64,000 nt of DNA from Diphasiastrum complanatum (taxonomy: Eukaryota; Streptophyta; Lycopodiopsida; Lycopodiales; Lycopodiaceae). The notes below the pieces were generated by a model, which searched no databases, was not told where the DNA came from, and saw nothing but the letters and a program-made list of their open reading frames with translations. Numbering within the stretch: the first letter of the stretch is position 1; each line of letters starts with the position of its first letter. Positions 43,101-55,320 of this stretch are shown here, piece after piece. The stretch spans positions 42,078,858-42,142,857 of the forward strand of contig CM055097.1 of NCBI GenBank assembly GCA_029204225.1, written 5' to 3'. The translations under genes were made by a program, and so were the position numbers.

Positions 43101-45341
43101 GTAAAAACAGTTGTCAGCGCACTACAAAGAAAGCATGTGACTCTAGAGGCCCTAATCCAGTTCGGAATACACGAAGAAATGATCAAGGTCAGCTCAAACC
43201 TCATGCACCTTTGGCTTTCTTTTTTCTCCACAATTCGTTTACAGAATTCATATATACGTTTACAGAATTCATTATCCATCGGATGACAATAGGTCTTCTA
43301 GACAGACACTAGACTATCGTAGACACAAAAGCATGCAATGCAATCAACTTAGCTGAAGGTTAGCTCTCTGCCCTGGCTAACTAACTATCCAGGTTTTGAC
43401 ATTTAGTCGTGTCTTGAAAAACTGAAAGAAAAGAACAAGATAAGCCTCTAAGTTCTAAACTAAACCCCAAGCTCCCTATTTATTTCTCTATGGATTGTTA
43501 GATCTTATAGTAGTAGTTATAACTTTTATTGCTGGGTGATTTCTAATAGGTGCTTAGATGAAGAGAATGAAAGGTGATGTTGAGGAATCCGAAAGAAGTT
43601 TGAAGCGGCCAGTAGCCAAGTGGAAGCTTTTCAGTTTGCATCTTTGTCTTCACCTAAGTTTGAAACATAAACTTGAATGTTATCTATCGTAGAGTAAAAT
43701 GAAACAATTGCCATTGTTTGTTGGAAGAAATCACTCACACTTTGCTCTAATGACTTTCTGAAAGAGAAAATAACATCAACATTAAAGGGAGTTTTTGTGC
43801 CTCATAACAAGGAGATAAAAAACTTCTAGCAAATTTTTGAGTCTGGTTTATAACATAAGCTACTTTTGCAGGCTTCTCGGACTTTCCTGCTCCTTTTCAC
43901 ATCAAAGAGGCTACTGTAGTTGTCCTTCCAATTGGTTTTTGGATTTACCAGAAGCTGCAGCATGAATATCGTTGATGAGAATGCTCTTACTATACTAGAT
44001 TGGCTATAATCTGTACGTAGTATTGCTACATATGATTGCTCTTTTGGTTTGATAAAGAGTATGATGTTATCTGTCTCTGATAAACTAGATTTATGATGGT
44101 TGTGATTACGGAAAAGGAAGTAGTAAAAAGGTGGTTGGATATGCTAATATGCTCTTGAGTAATAGTGATTGCCATTGCTAGTAATCTGTATATGGTGGGA
44201 AATGCTCTCGAAGAATGAAAAGCTATACGATTAATCTACGGATCAGTAAGTAGCTAGCTATTGATAATGACTCTGTCAGGCTTCAAGAATACTCTATACT
44301 TAATCCAATACTTTTGGTGTGAATGCCTTAGCACGTGGGTGATTCGTTTAAGCAGCTGAAGATGGATAGTTCACAAGAGATGACTTCAACTCTCATTCAG
44401 GTATGATGCTTTACGGAATATCACCAATACGGTGGGTGACCTAACTTGGTACCATGATTTCACTCACGTATTTATGATGATTTGCAAAACTTACGTGTTA
44501 TGGTTTTTAAAGTAATAAATCCAGTATAGGCTGTTCTTGCATGCGCAATAGGTGACATGGGCGTGAGTTAAAAAAAAAAAATTGTTTTCTGCATCCAATG
44601 TCCGGTTGATATAAGTAAAGTCAAATACTGATATAGAGCTCAACCATGGTACACTTGAATGGCATGGATTTGCCCAAGTTGTTCGGCGCTTGGACTCCCG
44701 GTAAACTAATACGGGAGACCTGTGGGGGCTAGTATAGCACGGTGGTGCTCTAGTACCTAGCGCTGCGACCATTGCCCAGTCTCTGTCCATCTGTGTAATG
44801 AAAGATAGTTGCTTACATGTAGAATGTATATGTGAAACTACGACGTTCTTTTTGCTCTTTTACTGATCAGTATGGCGTCTGCACTGATACGACTTTGTTA
44901 AAGGACAAAACGTATTGCTAAATTATGAAATGAATGATTGGAAAGATTGGACGTACTGATATTTGATGCAACCTAGCTGATAAAGTAGTGAATCTTGTTT
45001 CGGACATGGATAACAACTGATACTCGGCTTTGACACCTGTCTTCCTCACGCGACTAACTCGTGCGGTTTTGTTGTGTGGGATGGTGGTAGGTAGCAGTTG
45101 AGTGTCTTAAAACTTGCTTCACTTTATGGTACTATGTACTGTTAAACTTTATACAGCTGTATTTTTACCTGTTATGCTATAAATTGAAGGGTTCAAAGGA
45201 TTTGGTCTTGACTTGTCAAGAGGGACTATGTGAAATCTTGTTACTCTCTCTCTAGCATCTCTGATGCCACCCCGGCTACCCTTTGGTCGGAGTAGCACCA
45301 AATCTTTACCTTTACTTGTATTTTATGGCTAACAAGGTCTG
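43101..45341. other. Intergenic, no recognised gene
   Basis: About 2.2 kb. No transposon or gene motif. At 44,690-44,760 two short inverted repeats (CTCCCG...CGGGAG and AGCAC...GTGCT) followed on the minus strand by a T-run near 44,571 are SINE-like but lack clear box A and B. It may include the 5' untranslated part of the Penelope-like element. Confidence 0.4.
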
Positions 45342-46512
45342 TTGTATGATGCCGTGACTCTTGGCTATGGGGAGCCCTTTCCTCCTCCTAGTCTTTTTGT
45401 TCAGACTATTATATGTTGCATGAAGAAGGCTGTTGAAGATCACAATTTGATTACTGCTTATGATATGACTACTTGTAATGCTGCTGGCCCGGATGATAAA
45501 ATTCTTTGCCTTGTTGATTTAATGAGCATCATGGATTGGATCAGAATTTATACGGATTTTATCAAAAAGAAGGAAACCCTTAGCATGGTTGAAAAATTTT
45601 ATATGGACCTCTCAAACTATGCTGAATGAATTGTTGCTGAGAAAAAATTCTGTCATACACATATTCGGAAAGTTTTTGCTTGCCTGGCAAAAGAAAATGG
45701 TGACTCCTCTATTGATATCCCTGTCCCTACTACTGCTCCTACTTCATCTCACCCTTTGATTTTTACCGAAGACCTTGATGAAGATAGTGCTTTTCAGTTA
45801 GAGTCTTTCTCACAAGAAATCTGTGATGTGGAAAATCAATCTGCCTTTGAATTTCGTCAAGCCAATAGCTGCCAAGTACCATTGGTACCAAGTCATATCA
45901 TTGAGTTTAAATCTGCAAAAACTGCTTATAAACTCTGGAGCCTTCCCTCTGTCAACTTCCTAGCACCTATCTCTATTGAGCTCTGGATCGCTCTTGCTCA
46001 TCTCACAGATGTAGAAGTCCAAGCGTGCAAGCTTGCTGCTTTGCATAAGAATCTTTTTTTTGATACTCCTATTGCCTTTGATATTGTTATCAAGATGAGT
46101 AGATTTGAACCTTCAAGATGGCCTTCTGAGCAAACCTGGGCTAGAACTAGAGGCCATTTTGACACTGGCTTTAACAGAATGAACCTTCATCAAGCTAGAA
46201 TCTGGAACTGAAAAAGACCCTTCTTTAAGTGTAGATGCGGTGATAAATGCAAAAACAATTCTTCTATCATATGGTTTGATCACTCTATCTGGTATATAAT
46301 GAATAATCTTTCCATTTTCTTTCCTAGTGCATCTCTGCAAAATCAGTTTAATGCTTTCTTCCTTTGGTTGCATAAACCTGCTAGAGAGGTTGTCAAGTCC
46401 CACCTTGTCTTTTTGTATATCCGACAATACATGATTGATGCTGCCATTGAACTTTCCGTAAACCCTACTGCTAAGCTCCTTGCACACCTTGGCGATGCTA
46501 AAAACGTTTGAG
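45342..46512 (+). pseudogene. Penelope-like element, upstream ORF (ORF1-like)
   Basis: A frame from ATG 45,342 (MYDAVTLGYGEPFPPPSLFV) continues past a single stop (about 45,628) and a frame change to 45,756-46,211 (HIIEFKSAKTAYKLWSLPS, ISIELWIALAHLTDVEVQAC), then past a stop and shift to CRCGDKCKNNSSI (about 46,224-46,265) and NPTAKLLAHLGDAKNV (to 46,512). It is probably one decayed protein of about 390 residues. Its position just upstream of a Penelope-type RT suggests the ORF1 of a telomere-type element, but I recognise no defined domain beyond the Cys motif. Confidence 0.5.
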
Positions 46513-46599
46513 AAATTGAACGCCTTTTGAAAAATCCTAGCTTCTCTCCAATAACAAAAAGAGAAAGTACTTTCCAAACAAAGTCAAAGAAGGACAAAG

Positions 46600-48554
46600 C
46601 AGTGGTGGTAAGGGGGATCTTCCTATTAGAAAGCTGAACTTTTACCGTGATTGATCCATGTGCAGGAGGACATAGAAGAAACAAGGATATTGGAGGTCAG
46701 CAATACTGGTAGACGACAACTAGTGGTTAGAAGAGATAGAGGGAAGTTGTTTTTGCATTTACGTTATTATAACAGATGCTTTGAGAGGATTGATGTTAAA
46801 CAACTATATGCTGAAATCTTACTTTAGATTTTTGGTCATATTGATGAGACTTTTGAGCTTATCATGTTTGGTTGGTCTTACTTTCCACATTTGAAGCATA
46901 AATGGTATAAACCCTTTCAAGTTTTTTGTGATTTCGATGTTGACAACATTCCACCTTGTACTTGCGCTTACACTAAACGTTTTAAAGAGTTCATTTCATA
47001 ACTTTTTGGACATGTTGTCTAGATGGATACTGGAATTATTAGAAGCAAAAATTTAAAGAATGACTTGAACAAAGGACTTAATCACATCCCATTGCGCTAG
47101 TCTAATATAAATGAGGTACCTTTAGAACTTTATCGTGGATGGTTTGAATTGGCAAGTTTTTTACCTACTTATCAAAATATTGATCATGAGACTGTTATGG
47201 AACATGCCTTGATTTGCAAAGATGCTGTAACAAACTTTTTGAAAAATACCAAGTGGCTACATGGAAAAGTATTATGAATAACAAACTTACAAATGCCATT
47301 GATGAGCGTAATTGGATTACTACCAATCTATATGTGAATGGTGTGGGTAAGGCTCAACATAACCCATGTTTTATGTGCATCTACTTGGTAAGAAATTTGG
47401 CTTTGGTCAGACTGCCTAGTCCAAATTTTGTCCCGTTTTCAAAAGAAAATGATAATACACTAGACATGGCTATGGTTAAGATCCGAGATACGTTTGCTAC
47501 TAAAATACCTGATTTTCTAATAGGGAAAGAAGAATTACCTTTCTTACTTTGTACTTTGTAAGCACATAAAAATGCGTTCAGATGGATTACAAACGCACAT
47601 GACTGCTATTTTTCTAAGGTGGCCACGTTTATTTCTGGAGCTCTTGGTATACTGACTCCTCTCCTTATGGAGAGGGCAGGCCTTAAGGCAACTTCATACC
47701 GGAGAATCCTAAATGTGGATACCAACCTATTCTGGCAGTGCGATTCATCCACTGAATTTTATCTTAATGTGCCTAACAAAATCACTACGATGTGGTCTAC
47801 TGACATCGCAAAATGCTATGAAAATATTCCTCTTAATGGTCCCGATGGGCTAAAAATAATAATATGGAGAATGATAGGGTATGTCTATCAATGGAAATCG
47901 AGCCTTAAGCAATTTGATTGGAAATGGGTTACCAATCAAACTGATAATTGGACTGTGATTGACATGGAACCTCTTTGCCAATATAATGATATACTTATTG
48001 ACAATTGCATAGTAAGATTAGGAAACAGGACTTGGAAACAGGTCTGTGGTATCCTTATGGGTTTTGTTTGTTCCCCTACATGGTGTAACTGGTATCTATC
48101 ATTCTTTGAACTACATTTTATGAAAAGACTTGCCAGACTTGGAAAGGTGGATTACCTATGTGCCTTCAAGCATACTTTCCGTTATATTGATGATATTTGT
48201 TTCATAAACAACATAGATGCTCTTGTTTTTCTAGACAAGGAGCAACCTCGTGTCGATGATAATGCCTTATGGATCTATCCCTTGGAGTACCTCACAATAG
48301 AAAATGAAGACGCTTCGGATAATACTGTCAATTTTTTGAGTATTACCACTACCTTTGATTCTCTTTCAAGTAAGTTTCATATGAAAAAATTTGACAAGCG
48401 AAGGGAACTTCCATTTTCGTTTTTTCAATATATACACTTAATTGCCAATAGGCTGATTATGAACTCGTATAAAGTTATTATCGCTCAAATTATTGCTTCC
48501 ATGTACTGTTGTAGCGAACATGATAAACATTGTTCTTGCTTTTCAAAGTAATGG
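46600..48554 (+). pseudogene. Penelope-like reverse transcriptase, no endonuclease seen
   Basis: N-terminal part with stops: PPCTCAYTKRFKEF (Cys pair at 46,957-46,965), GHVV and DTGIIRSKN, LNKGLNHIPLR (to 47,098). Then IDERNWITTNLYVNGVGKAQ-type text and the KxHK-like AHKNAFRWITN after a stop at 47,559. The last ORF (47,619-48,551) holds the RT core: motif A WSTDIAKCYENIPL (Asp62), motif B GILMGFVCSPTWCNWYL (144-160), motif C FRYIDDICFIN (Asp191, Asp192), and NFLSITTTFD. This arrangement is typical of Penelope-like elements rather than LINEs or LTR elements. The protein ends without a GIY-YIG domain, as in the endonuclease-lacking Athena/Coprina types. Stops at about 46,826, 46,999, 47,022 and 47,098 plus frame shifts inactivate it. 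Confidence 0.75.
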
Positions 48555-48660
48555 TTTCATGAGAGGAAGATTATATGAGATTATAAACAACCTATTCTTA
48601 TACAATTTGTTCACTGGACTCAAGTTTACTTTACCAAAAAATGCTAAATTTCTTATGGTG

Positions 48661-48696
48661 GGCAATTAGCACTCCATCTAAGGAGTGCTAACTGCC
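48661..48696. other. Strong hairpin at the end of the Penelope-like element
   Basis: A perfect 10-bp stem (TTAGCACTCC / GGAGTGCTAA) with a 6-nt loop, extended by GGCA/TGCC across one mismatch. It lies about 110 bp after the RT stop codon. It is not followed by a T-run. Confidence 0.8.
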
Positions 48697-48734
48697 CCTT
48701 GAGAGACTTTGCTAGCTATGGGTACGGTTGGTGG

Positions 48735-48736
<2 letters not shown>

Positions 48737-48792
<56 letters not shown>
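48737..48792 (+). repeat. (TC)n microsatellite at an element boundary
   Basis: About 28 TC units directly before the truncated Tat copy 2 sequence. Confidence 0.95.
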
Positions 48793-48796
<4 letters not shown>

Positions 48797-51075
48797 AGGA
48801 GCCACTTTTTTGTGTTGGATTTGAAGAATCTAATGAAGTACTCCATGTCGGAGCAGCTTGGGAAAGTGAAAAAAAAATATCACCCTGTCAATACAGCATA
48901 GACAATTTCCTAATGAAGCAGCTGTGATAGATGGTGATTCAGGAGTTAACCTGATTTCTACAAAGCTATGTGCAAAATGGGACTTTACAAAGATCAAGCC
49001 TACTACTTTTGCCATTAAACTAGCTGATCAAACTACAGTTCATCGTCCGTGAGGAATGGTTGATTCGTCATTACTTTTGTAGTAATGGACTTACCAGAAG
49101 CATCAAATGTCTACCGAGTCCTATTGGGACGTCCATGATTACGAGTTGCGCAAGTATTTCATAACTGGGGTACCTGGAAAATCACTTTTGAAAATCGTGA
49201 ACGTGCAGTCAAGGTTGATCCTGCAACTTGGACTATCAAACCGGTTCAAAAAGAGGATGATGATTCATCAACAACAGATCATACTTGTGACTGACCAGAG
49301 AAAAATTTGGGAGTTCATTATGATTCTCAAATGGATACTCTCAACTAGAATGAAGCTCTTGCAATGACTGATTGTACAGTAGGATATATGTGTCAACAAG
49401 ATAATCAGTCAGATTTGAGCGAGATTTCATTATTGGATCAAACCTTGGATACAACGATCACTTTTCCATTGTATGTGCTGAATGTAGCTTGGATATCAAC
49501 GGAACCTATACCAGATCCAATTGAAGATGACCTCATTCTTGTGAGTCATGCCTTGACTTATGATGACAATGCAGAATTACTGATGAGCAGATTCTAAATC
49601 ATATGGATCCAACCAGATTTGGAGTGCATAATGTTCCTGATGAACCAACAATAAAACCGCCCAAAGCAATTATATTGAAAGAAGACAGGATCACAGGGTC
49701 AATGACGAAGAAACAGCCCAAGCAACATTATAATACGGTCCTGAAATGGAAAAATCCTCCTCAAAAGATTGATTCAAAGAATGTAGTGGATGATGAATTA
49801 CCAAATGCTGCATTGTTCTATGTAGCAGCAGTACCTGAGTGGGCAGCGGATATTGTTGAGTACTTGATGCTAGGACAACCGAATAACTCTTTGACAAAAG
49901 CACATAAGAGACAATTGATTCATAAGACTCAACCTTATTAATTGATTACAGGACAATTATATCGTCGTGGATGACAATATTCTACGTAGATGTGTTTTAC
50001 CGCATAAAATACCAGATTTAATCATGTTTTCACATGATGGCATGGGCGGATGACACTTCTCTATCGATATTACGGTTCACAAACTTTTGCAATCAGGTTG
50101 TTGGTGGCCTACGCTTCATAAGGACACAAAAAATTATATTCAGAAATGTAATGTTTGCCAGCGAGCATGACGGCCTACTAGTCAGAACTATGAACCCTTG
50201 CATCCGGTTTTATTGCAAGCGCGTTTGAAAAATGGGGACTGGATTATGTTGGTCCTATTCATCTTGCCACGCAAAGATCTCAGGCCCGATACATTATTGT
50301 AGCAACTAATTATATGACCAAGTGGGTTGAAGCCAAAGTTGTCAAAGTTGCTGATGCAAAATCTACGGCCAAGTTTCTCTATGAAAATATCATTATCAGA
50401 TTTGGATGTCCGATCGAGATTGTCAGTAACTGGGGTACACACTTTCTTAATCAAACGATAAAATGTTTACTGGAAGATTCTTTTGTTAGACACAGATTTA
50501 GTACTCCTTATTATCCTAGAGGGAATGGCCAACTTGAATCTTCCAATAAGATTCTCTGCACTATTATGACGAAACCAGCTAAAGCAAGTCGGTCTGATTG
50601 AGAACATAAACTGTATGCAGCCTTATGAGCATTCAGAACACAAAAGTAGCACAAATCAAACACCCTTTCAGCTGGTTTATGGTCAAGATGTTGTCATGCC
50701 GATTGAATTTTTAATTCCATCTTTATGCATAGTGGCAATAGAACGGTTAAATGATGATAAGTCTTTACAACTACGTCATGAAGCGTTGCACAAATTATGT
50801 GAAACACGATTGATGACAGTTCATGCGTTAGCAGCAGAGAAATCTCGCCGCAAGGCATGGCACGATCGTCGATTGCACAAAAAGAATCTGAAAGCAGGTT
50901 ATCTTGCACTGATGTACAAAACCAAGGTGATCAAGGGAAAATTGAAGTTTACCGGTGAAGGCCCGTATAAAGTGAAGGAAATCCTGAACTATGGAGCAGT
51001 GATTCTTGAGCACTTGGACGAGAAACGATTTGATACTCCTGTGAATGGCAGCCGATTACACAAGTTTTGACAGCC
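48793..51075 (+). mobile_element. Tat copy 2, deletion derivative
   Basis: Starts in the middle of the protease region (EPLFCVGFEESNEVLHVGAA), homologous to copy 3 at 54,618. Broken protease text VIDGDSGVNLISTKLCAKWD follows. At about 49,785 the sequence jumps from the pre-RT linker to the integrase zinc domain (LPNAALFYVAAVPEWAADIV, HDGMGG, CNVCQRA), so RT and RNase H are deleted. Integrase continues (50,314-50,601: TKWVEAKVVKVADAKSTAKF, FSTPYYPRGNGQLESSNKIL) and its C-terminal part (50,615-51,070) ends VNGSRLHKF. Six bases later the LTR begins, so the extra ORF and spacer seen in copy 1 are missing. Confidence 0.87.
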
Positions 51076-51770
51076 TGAGAGGGATTTGGCACCATGTGTG
51101 TGTAAGTCCAACCCGATGATCACATAGTGATTTGATTAGCTAGAAAGTCAATAAAAAGACTTTAGGCCTTTTTGCTAGACTTTTAATGTCGTAGGGCCTA
51201 AATGTCAAGTTAGTGAATAAAGTTGGGTTTCCCTCCAATTTGAATGGTTCTCACTCTTTTTTAAATTTGAATAATTAGGGAGGCAGAAATGGACCAATAG
51301 GATTCAGAGGCCAGTATCCTCCTCTTTACTATAACAAGGGACCAACTCGAGTTCCTACACATATTTCGTTTCTTCATTTCAATAAAGCAGATTGGTTCTC
51401 TTGTGAAATGGATTTATGAATGTCCTTGATCTCTATCACTTTTCCTCCATCTCTCATGCTTTCTTTGGATTTTGCTAATTGTTGGATTTGATTGTTATTG
51501 GGATTGCATGTTATTATACTTTCTATGAGGGAGAAAGGGATAGAAAGAAAGAGTAAGTATCTTGTTGTGGGTCTAGTGTTAGTGGATGTAGTGTTAATGT
51601 TTAGGGTTAAGATGTTAGAGTTAGATGTGAATCTTCCATTCATGCTGAAATCTAAACTATACTATCGCTCTCATGGGAACGAATCTATGCGTGACAACTA
51701 ACTTCATCTCTTTGATGCTAGATTGATTAGATCTTGGGTTGAGATTAGGCAAGGAAAGAAACCCACTACA
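51076..51770 (+). repeat. Tat-family LTR shared between copy 2 and copy 3
   Basis: 695 bp, TGAGAGGGATTTGGCACC to AACCCACTACA, homologous to the LTR at 2,896. It directly follows copy 2 integrase and directly precedes copy 3 leader in the same orientation, so one LTR serves both. Confidence 0.88.
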
Positions 51771-52749
51771 TTTATCCAAGCTTGCCCCAATAAAAATTGG
51801 TCAAATATGTCAGATTTGGTCAAAAAGAGACAAAAAGCATCATCAGAGCTTAGAACTTTTTACCCTCTTTCAGGAAACCTTCGTCGATGTTCACAAACCT
51901 TCAATTTGAAGGGCGAAGATTAATTCCTAGCAGATTTCCAAGAACATCAGAAAAACCATCAAAAAATACCAAAAAATCATCAAAACCCTAAAAAGACAAA
52001 AAAAGAACCTTCGCCCAATTCACTGTGCATAGGTGTAATTTAGATCTATCTACTCCTAGGTCGGCAAAGAATGATACCAAAAATAGAAAGGGTTTCAGAG
52101 GATCAGTTGTCATATTGCCATATTTTTGCCAAAAGTCACTTTTTTGCAAATTACCAGTATTACTTATGATCCTTTGCCAGAACTTTCGCCGAGTTTTCAG
52201 AACATTCTATTTATATTAAAATACTATTCTGAGTTCGACAAAGATTCTTCTTGATCAGATCATAGAAAATCTTGAATTTTTCCCTCGCCAACCATCAGAA
52301 ACTGTATTTTCTTGTGTCATAAACCTTCGCTCGTTTTTCCATAATTGTATCTATGTCAGATCATTCATTTGAGAGGTCGAAAAAGGTTATTTCCCAAGAA
52401 ATTATCAAAAAAAAAGTTCAAAGAGTTTTTTGCTCAAAATAGCACTATTGAACCTTCGCCGAGCCAATCTTCGCCTACTGAACCTTCGCCAAACCTATTT
52501 TAAGTTTCTGATTTTTCAGTTCAAGTCTCTGTCAAAATTTGGATCAAATCTGATATATTTTGAATTGGATTCTGAGAGATTTATCATTTTTGAGAAGTAT
52601 CGATTGATCAAATCTCGAAAACTTTTTCATGATATAAAAAACAAAAGATTCTTGAAAAATGGAATAGATCTAGCAGATCTGATCTGAGATAGTTGTGATT
52701 AAAAAATCTAGATCCAATCTCATTGTCTGCTTAATCTAATTTTGTAAAG
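51771..52749 (+). other. Tat copy 3 leader, primer site deleted
   Basis: A-rich leader homologous to 3,780-4,164 plus 10,196-10,441. The about 230 bp holding the Asp-tRNA primer site in copy 1 is missing after the LTR. Several CTTCGCCGA-type motifs occur (near 51,886, 52,007, 52,180, 52,321, 52,449 and 52,482). The site equivalent to the Copia-A insertion (52,079-52,083) is uninterrupted. Confidence 0.75.
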
Positions 52750-54340
52750 ATGGCAACCCCTGGAGCTGTTCCTGGAGGTGCTCCACAGGAAGTTAATCCA
52801 ATTATTGTTAGAAGAGCACCTCGTTTGGATCTACCCAAATATAATGGATTGACAGATCCAGTTAGATTTCTTCAGATCTATGCTGAATCCTGTGAAGTCT
52901 ATGGTGAGATTTATCCTCAAGATAAACTTAAGCTATTTTCTATGGCCTTAACAGGCGTAACACAAGATTGGTACTATAACCAAGACAAAAGTGAGCGTAC
53001 AGATTGGGAGGTTGTTAAACGAGCCCTTATCACACCGCGAAAGTTTATGGAAGACCATTTTTTACTTTTAGGTAAAATTAAAATGGGAAAGCGAAAAATG
53101 GTTAGAGATTACATTGAACGGGTGAAACGTCTTAGATCTGAATGCGAACGTGAACTGATTAATGAAAATGCCATGATTATGTGGTTTTGTCAGGTCTACC
53201 TCAAAGGATCAGACGTGAGTTGAAACGTCATAATGAGTATGCACTCTTGCAAAATGCTATGGACGATGCAATTTGGGAGGAGGATGAAGATTCAGATGAG
53301 GAGCCAAATATCAGTATGTTGTCTTATACAATAGGGCAGACTACTACGACATCCACCACTATTGCATCAACGAATGCCAATGCTATTGCAGAAATGATGC
53401 TCAATGAGTTTGAAAAACTTGGAAAGGACCAACAGAAACAGATGAAAAAGTTGTAGTTGCAATTTGATGAGAAGATCAAAGCATTGGAAAATTTACATGA
53501 AGAAGCAAACAAGGAACCTGAAAAACTTGCAAAGACTTTTTCTACCAGGGAAAATGTCTGGTGTTCTATTTGTACAGGAAATCACACACTGAACGAGTGT
53601 CCTCAATTGAAAAAATGAATGTAACTCAGTGTTTGCCATTTGTGTAATTCATCTGATCATGAGACTGCTTTTTGCAACTTCAACCCTCGGATAATTCAAC
53701 AATGGTATGCCCAAATGGGATATCGAGAACCATAGTATGGAGGTAATCCAACAATAAGACCGCGATAATCTGCTCTTGGATACCCGGAACGTTTAGCTTT
53801 ACCTGTCCCACCAAAGCAGTCCGCTCCTCCTACCAATTTGATGGAACCAGAATCTTACGGAAGTGCTGAGCAATGGAACTATGGTAATGATCAGGATGGT
53901 GGATCTTCAAAACACTATGCCATTTATGTTGTCGCTCAACAACAAGCTTCTAGAAATTGGACCAGAGCACCACTTGGATGCTTTGCATATGGAAAAAATC
54001 ACAGAGTTGCAGAATGTCCAAATAAAGAGAAAATTGTACCATTCTATCGTGATTGTGGTTATGGGCATTTCTATAAAGACTGTCCAGCAAGACCGAAGCC
54101 ACCACCAGCTACAACACTTGTAAATTTGATAACAATCAAGCAAAGACCAGTAGCTCAGAATAAACCAAGTGCACCCTTGATGGTGGTCACGAGAGCACAG
54201 AAGCAAAAAGAACCAGTAGTGGATCCAGTACATGCTGATTCTATACCACTGAACGATACACCGACAACATCGGGAGTCTATCCAAGTCTTAATGCAGAAA
54301 AACGAAGATATCAGAATATGAGGTAGTGGATTAAACATTT
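52750..54340 (+). pseudogene. Tat copy 3 gag with four zinc-knuckle-like motifs
   Basis: ATG 52,750 opens MATPGAVPGGAPQEVNPIIV, a fuller version of copy 1 gag, with LDLPKYNGLTDPVRFLQIYA and KLFSMALTGVTQDWYYNQDK. A frameshift near 53,190 is followed by LPQRIRRELKRHNEYALLQN. Then come CSICTGNHTLNEC, CHLCNSSDHETAFC, CFAYGKNHRVAEC and YRDCGYGHFYKDC, four knuckle-like units of which the last two have a Cys changed to Tyr. In-frame stops lie at about 53,455, 53,617, 53,734 and 54,327. Gag would form the particle and bind RNA. Confidence 0.87.
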
Positions 54341-55320
54341 GCAAGAAGAAGAGGAGCTTGAAGCTTCTAAATCAACAACTGAAGTTCGGTCTTCACCATT
54401 GCAGCCTTCAAAAAATTTACGTACGGATATGAATGATCAGTTACATCATTTTGAAGAACCCTTCAAGATGACTGGACCAGAAGCATCGCAAACAAAACTA
54501 CTCATGAACATTTTGTCTAGTAAGATCAATATTTCATTGGGAGAGTTTCTCAAGTTGGTGCCAAAAGCAAAAGAAGTTTTAGCACAAAAGTTAGCTCAAG
54601 AAGAACCAAAATTCCATCCGGAGCCACTTTTTTGTGCTGGATTTGAAGAATCTAATGAAGTACTCCATGTTGGAGCCGCTTGGGAAAGTGAACAAAAGAA
54701 TATCACTCTGCTGATACAACATAGACAATTTTCTAAAGAAGCAGCCGTGATAGATGGCGGTTTAGGAGTTAACCTGATCTCTACAAAGCTATGTGCAAAA
54801 TGGGGCCTTACAAAGATCAAACCTGCTACTTTTGCTATTAAGCTAGCTGATCAAACGAAAGTTTGTCCACGAGGAATGGTGGAAGATATACCTGTCAGGA
54901 TTGCAAGAGTATAGTTCGTCATTACTTTTATAGTGATGGACTTACCAGAAGCGCCTAATGTTTATCGAGTTCTATTGGGATGTCCATGGTTACGAGTTGC
55001 GCACGTAATTCATAACTAGGATACCAGAAAAATCGCTTTTGAAAATCGTGAATGTGCAATTAAAATTGATTCTACAACTTGGACTATCAAACCAGTGGTT
55101 CAAAAAGAGGATGACAATTCGTCAACAACAGATCACACTTGTGACCGACCACAGAAAAATTTGGGAGTTTATTACGATTCTCAAACATATACGGTCAATT
55201 GGAATGAAGCTCTTGCAACACTGTACACCAGGATATATGTATCACATAATCAATCAGATTTGAGCGAGATTTTCTTATTAGATCGAACTTTGGATAAACC
55301 AATCACTTTTCACTAAATTT
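54327..55320 (+). pseudogene. Tat copy 3 aspartic protease region
   Basis: Frame 54,339-54,914 continues the polyprotein (GPEASQTKLLMNILSSKINI, EPLFCAGFEESNEVLHVGAA) and contains the retropepsin-like segment AVIDGGLGVNLISTKLCAKW with the Asp codon at 54,753-54,755. It continues after a stop as VITFIVMDLPEAPNVYRVLLG, the usual end of the Tat protease fold. Further stops and shifts follow up to 55,316. Confidence 0.8.

Noticed and set aside
44570-44770. Possible SINE on the minus strand (short inverted repeats and a terminal T-run)
   Set aside because: No convincing RNA polymerase III box A/B and no target duplication seen.
48661-48696. Transcription terminator or hammerhead ribozyme
   Set aside because: No T-run follows the stem and the hammerhead core (CTGATGA with GAAA) is absent; reported only as a hairpin.
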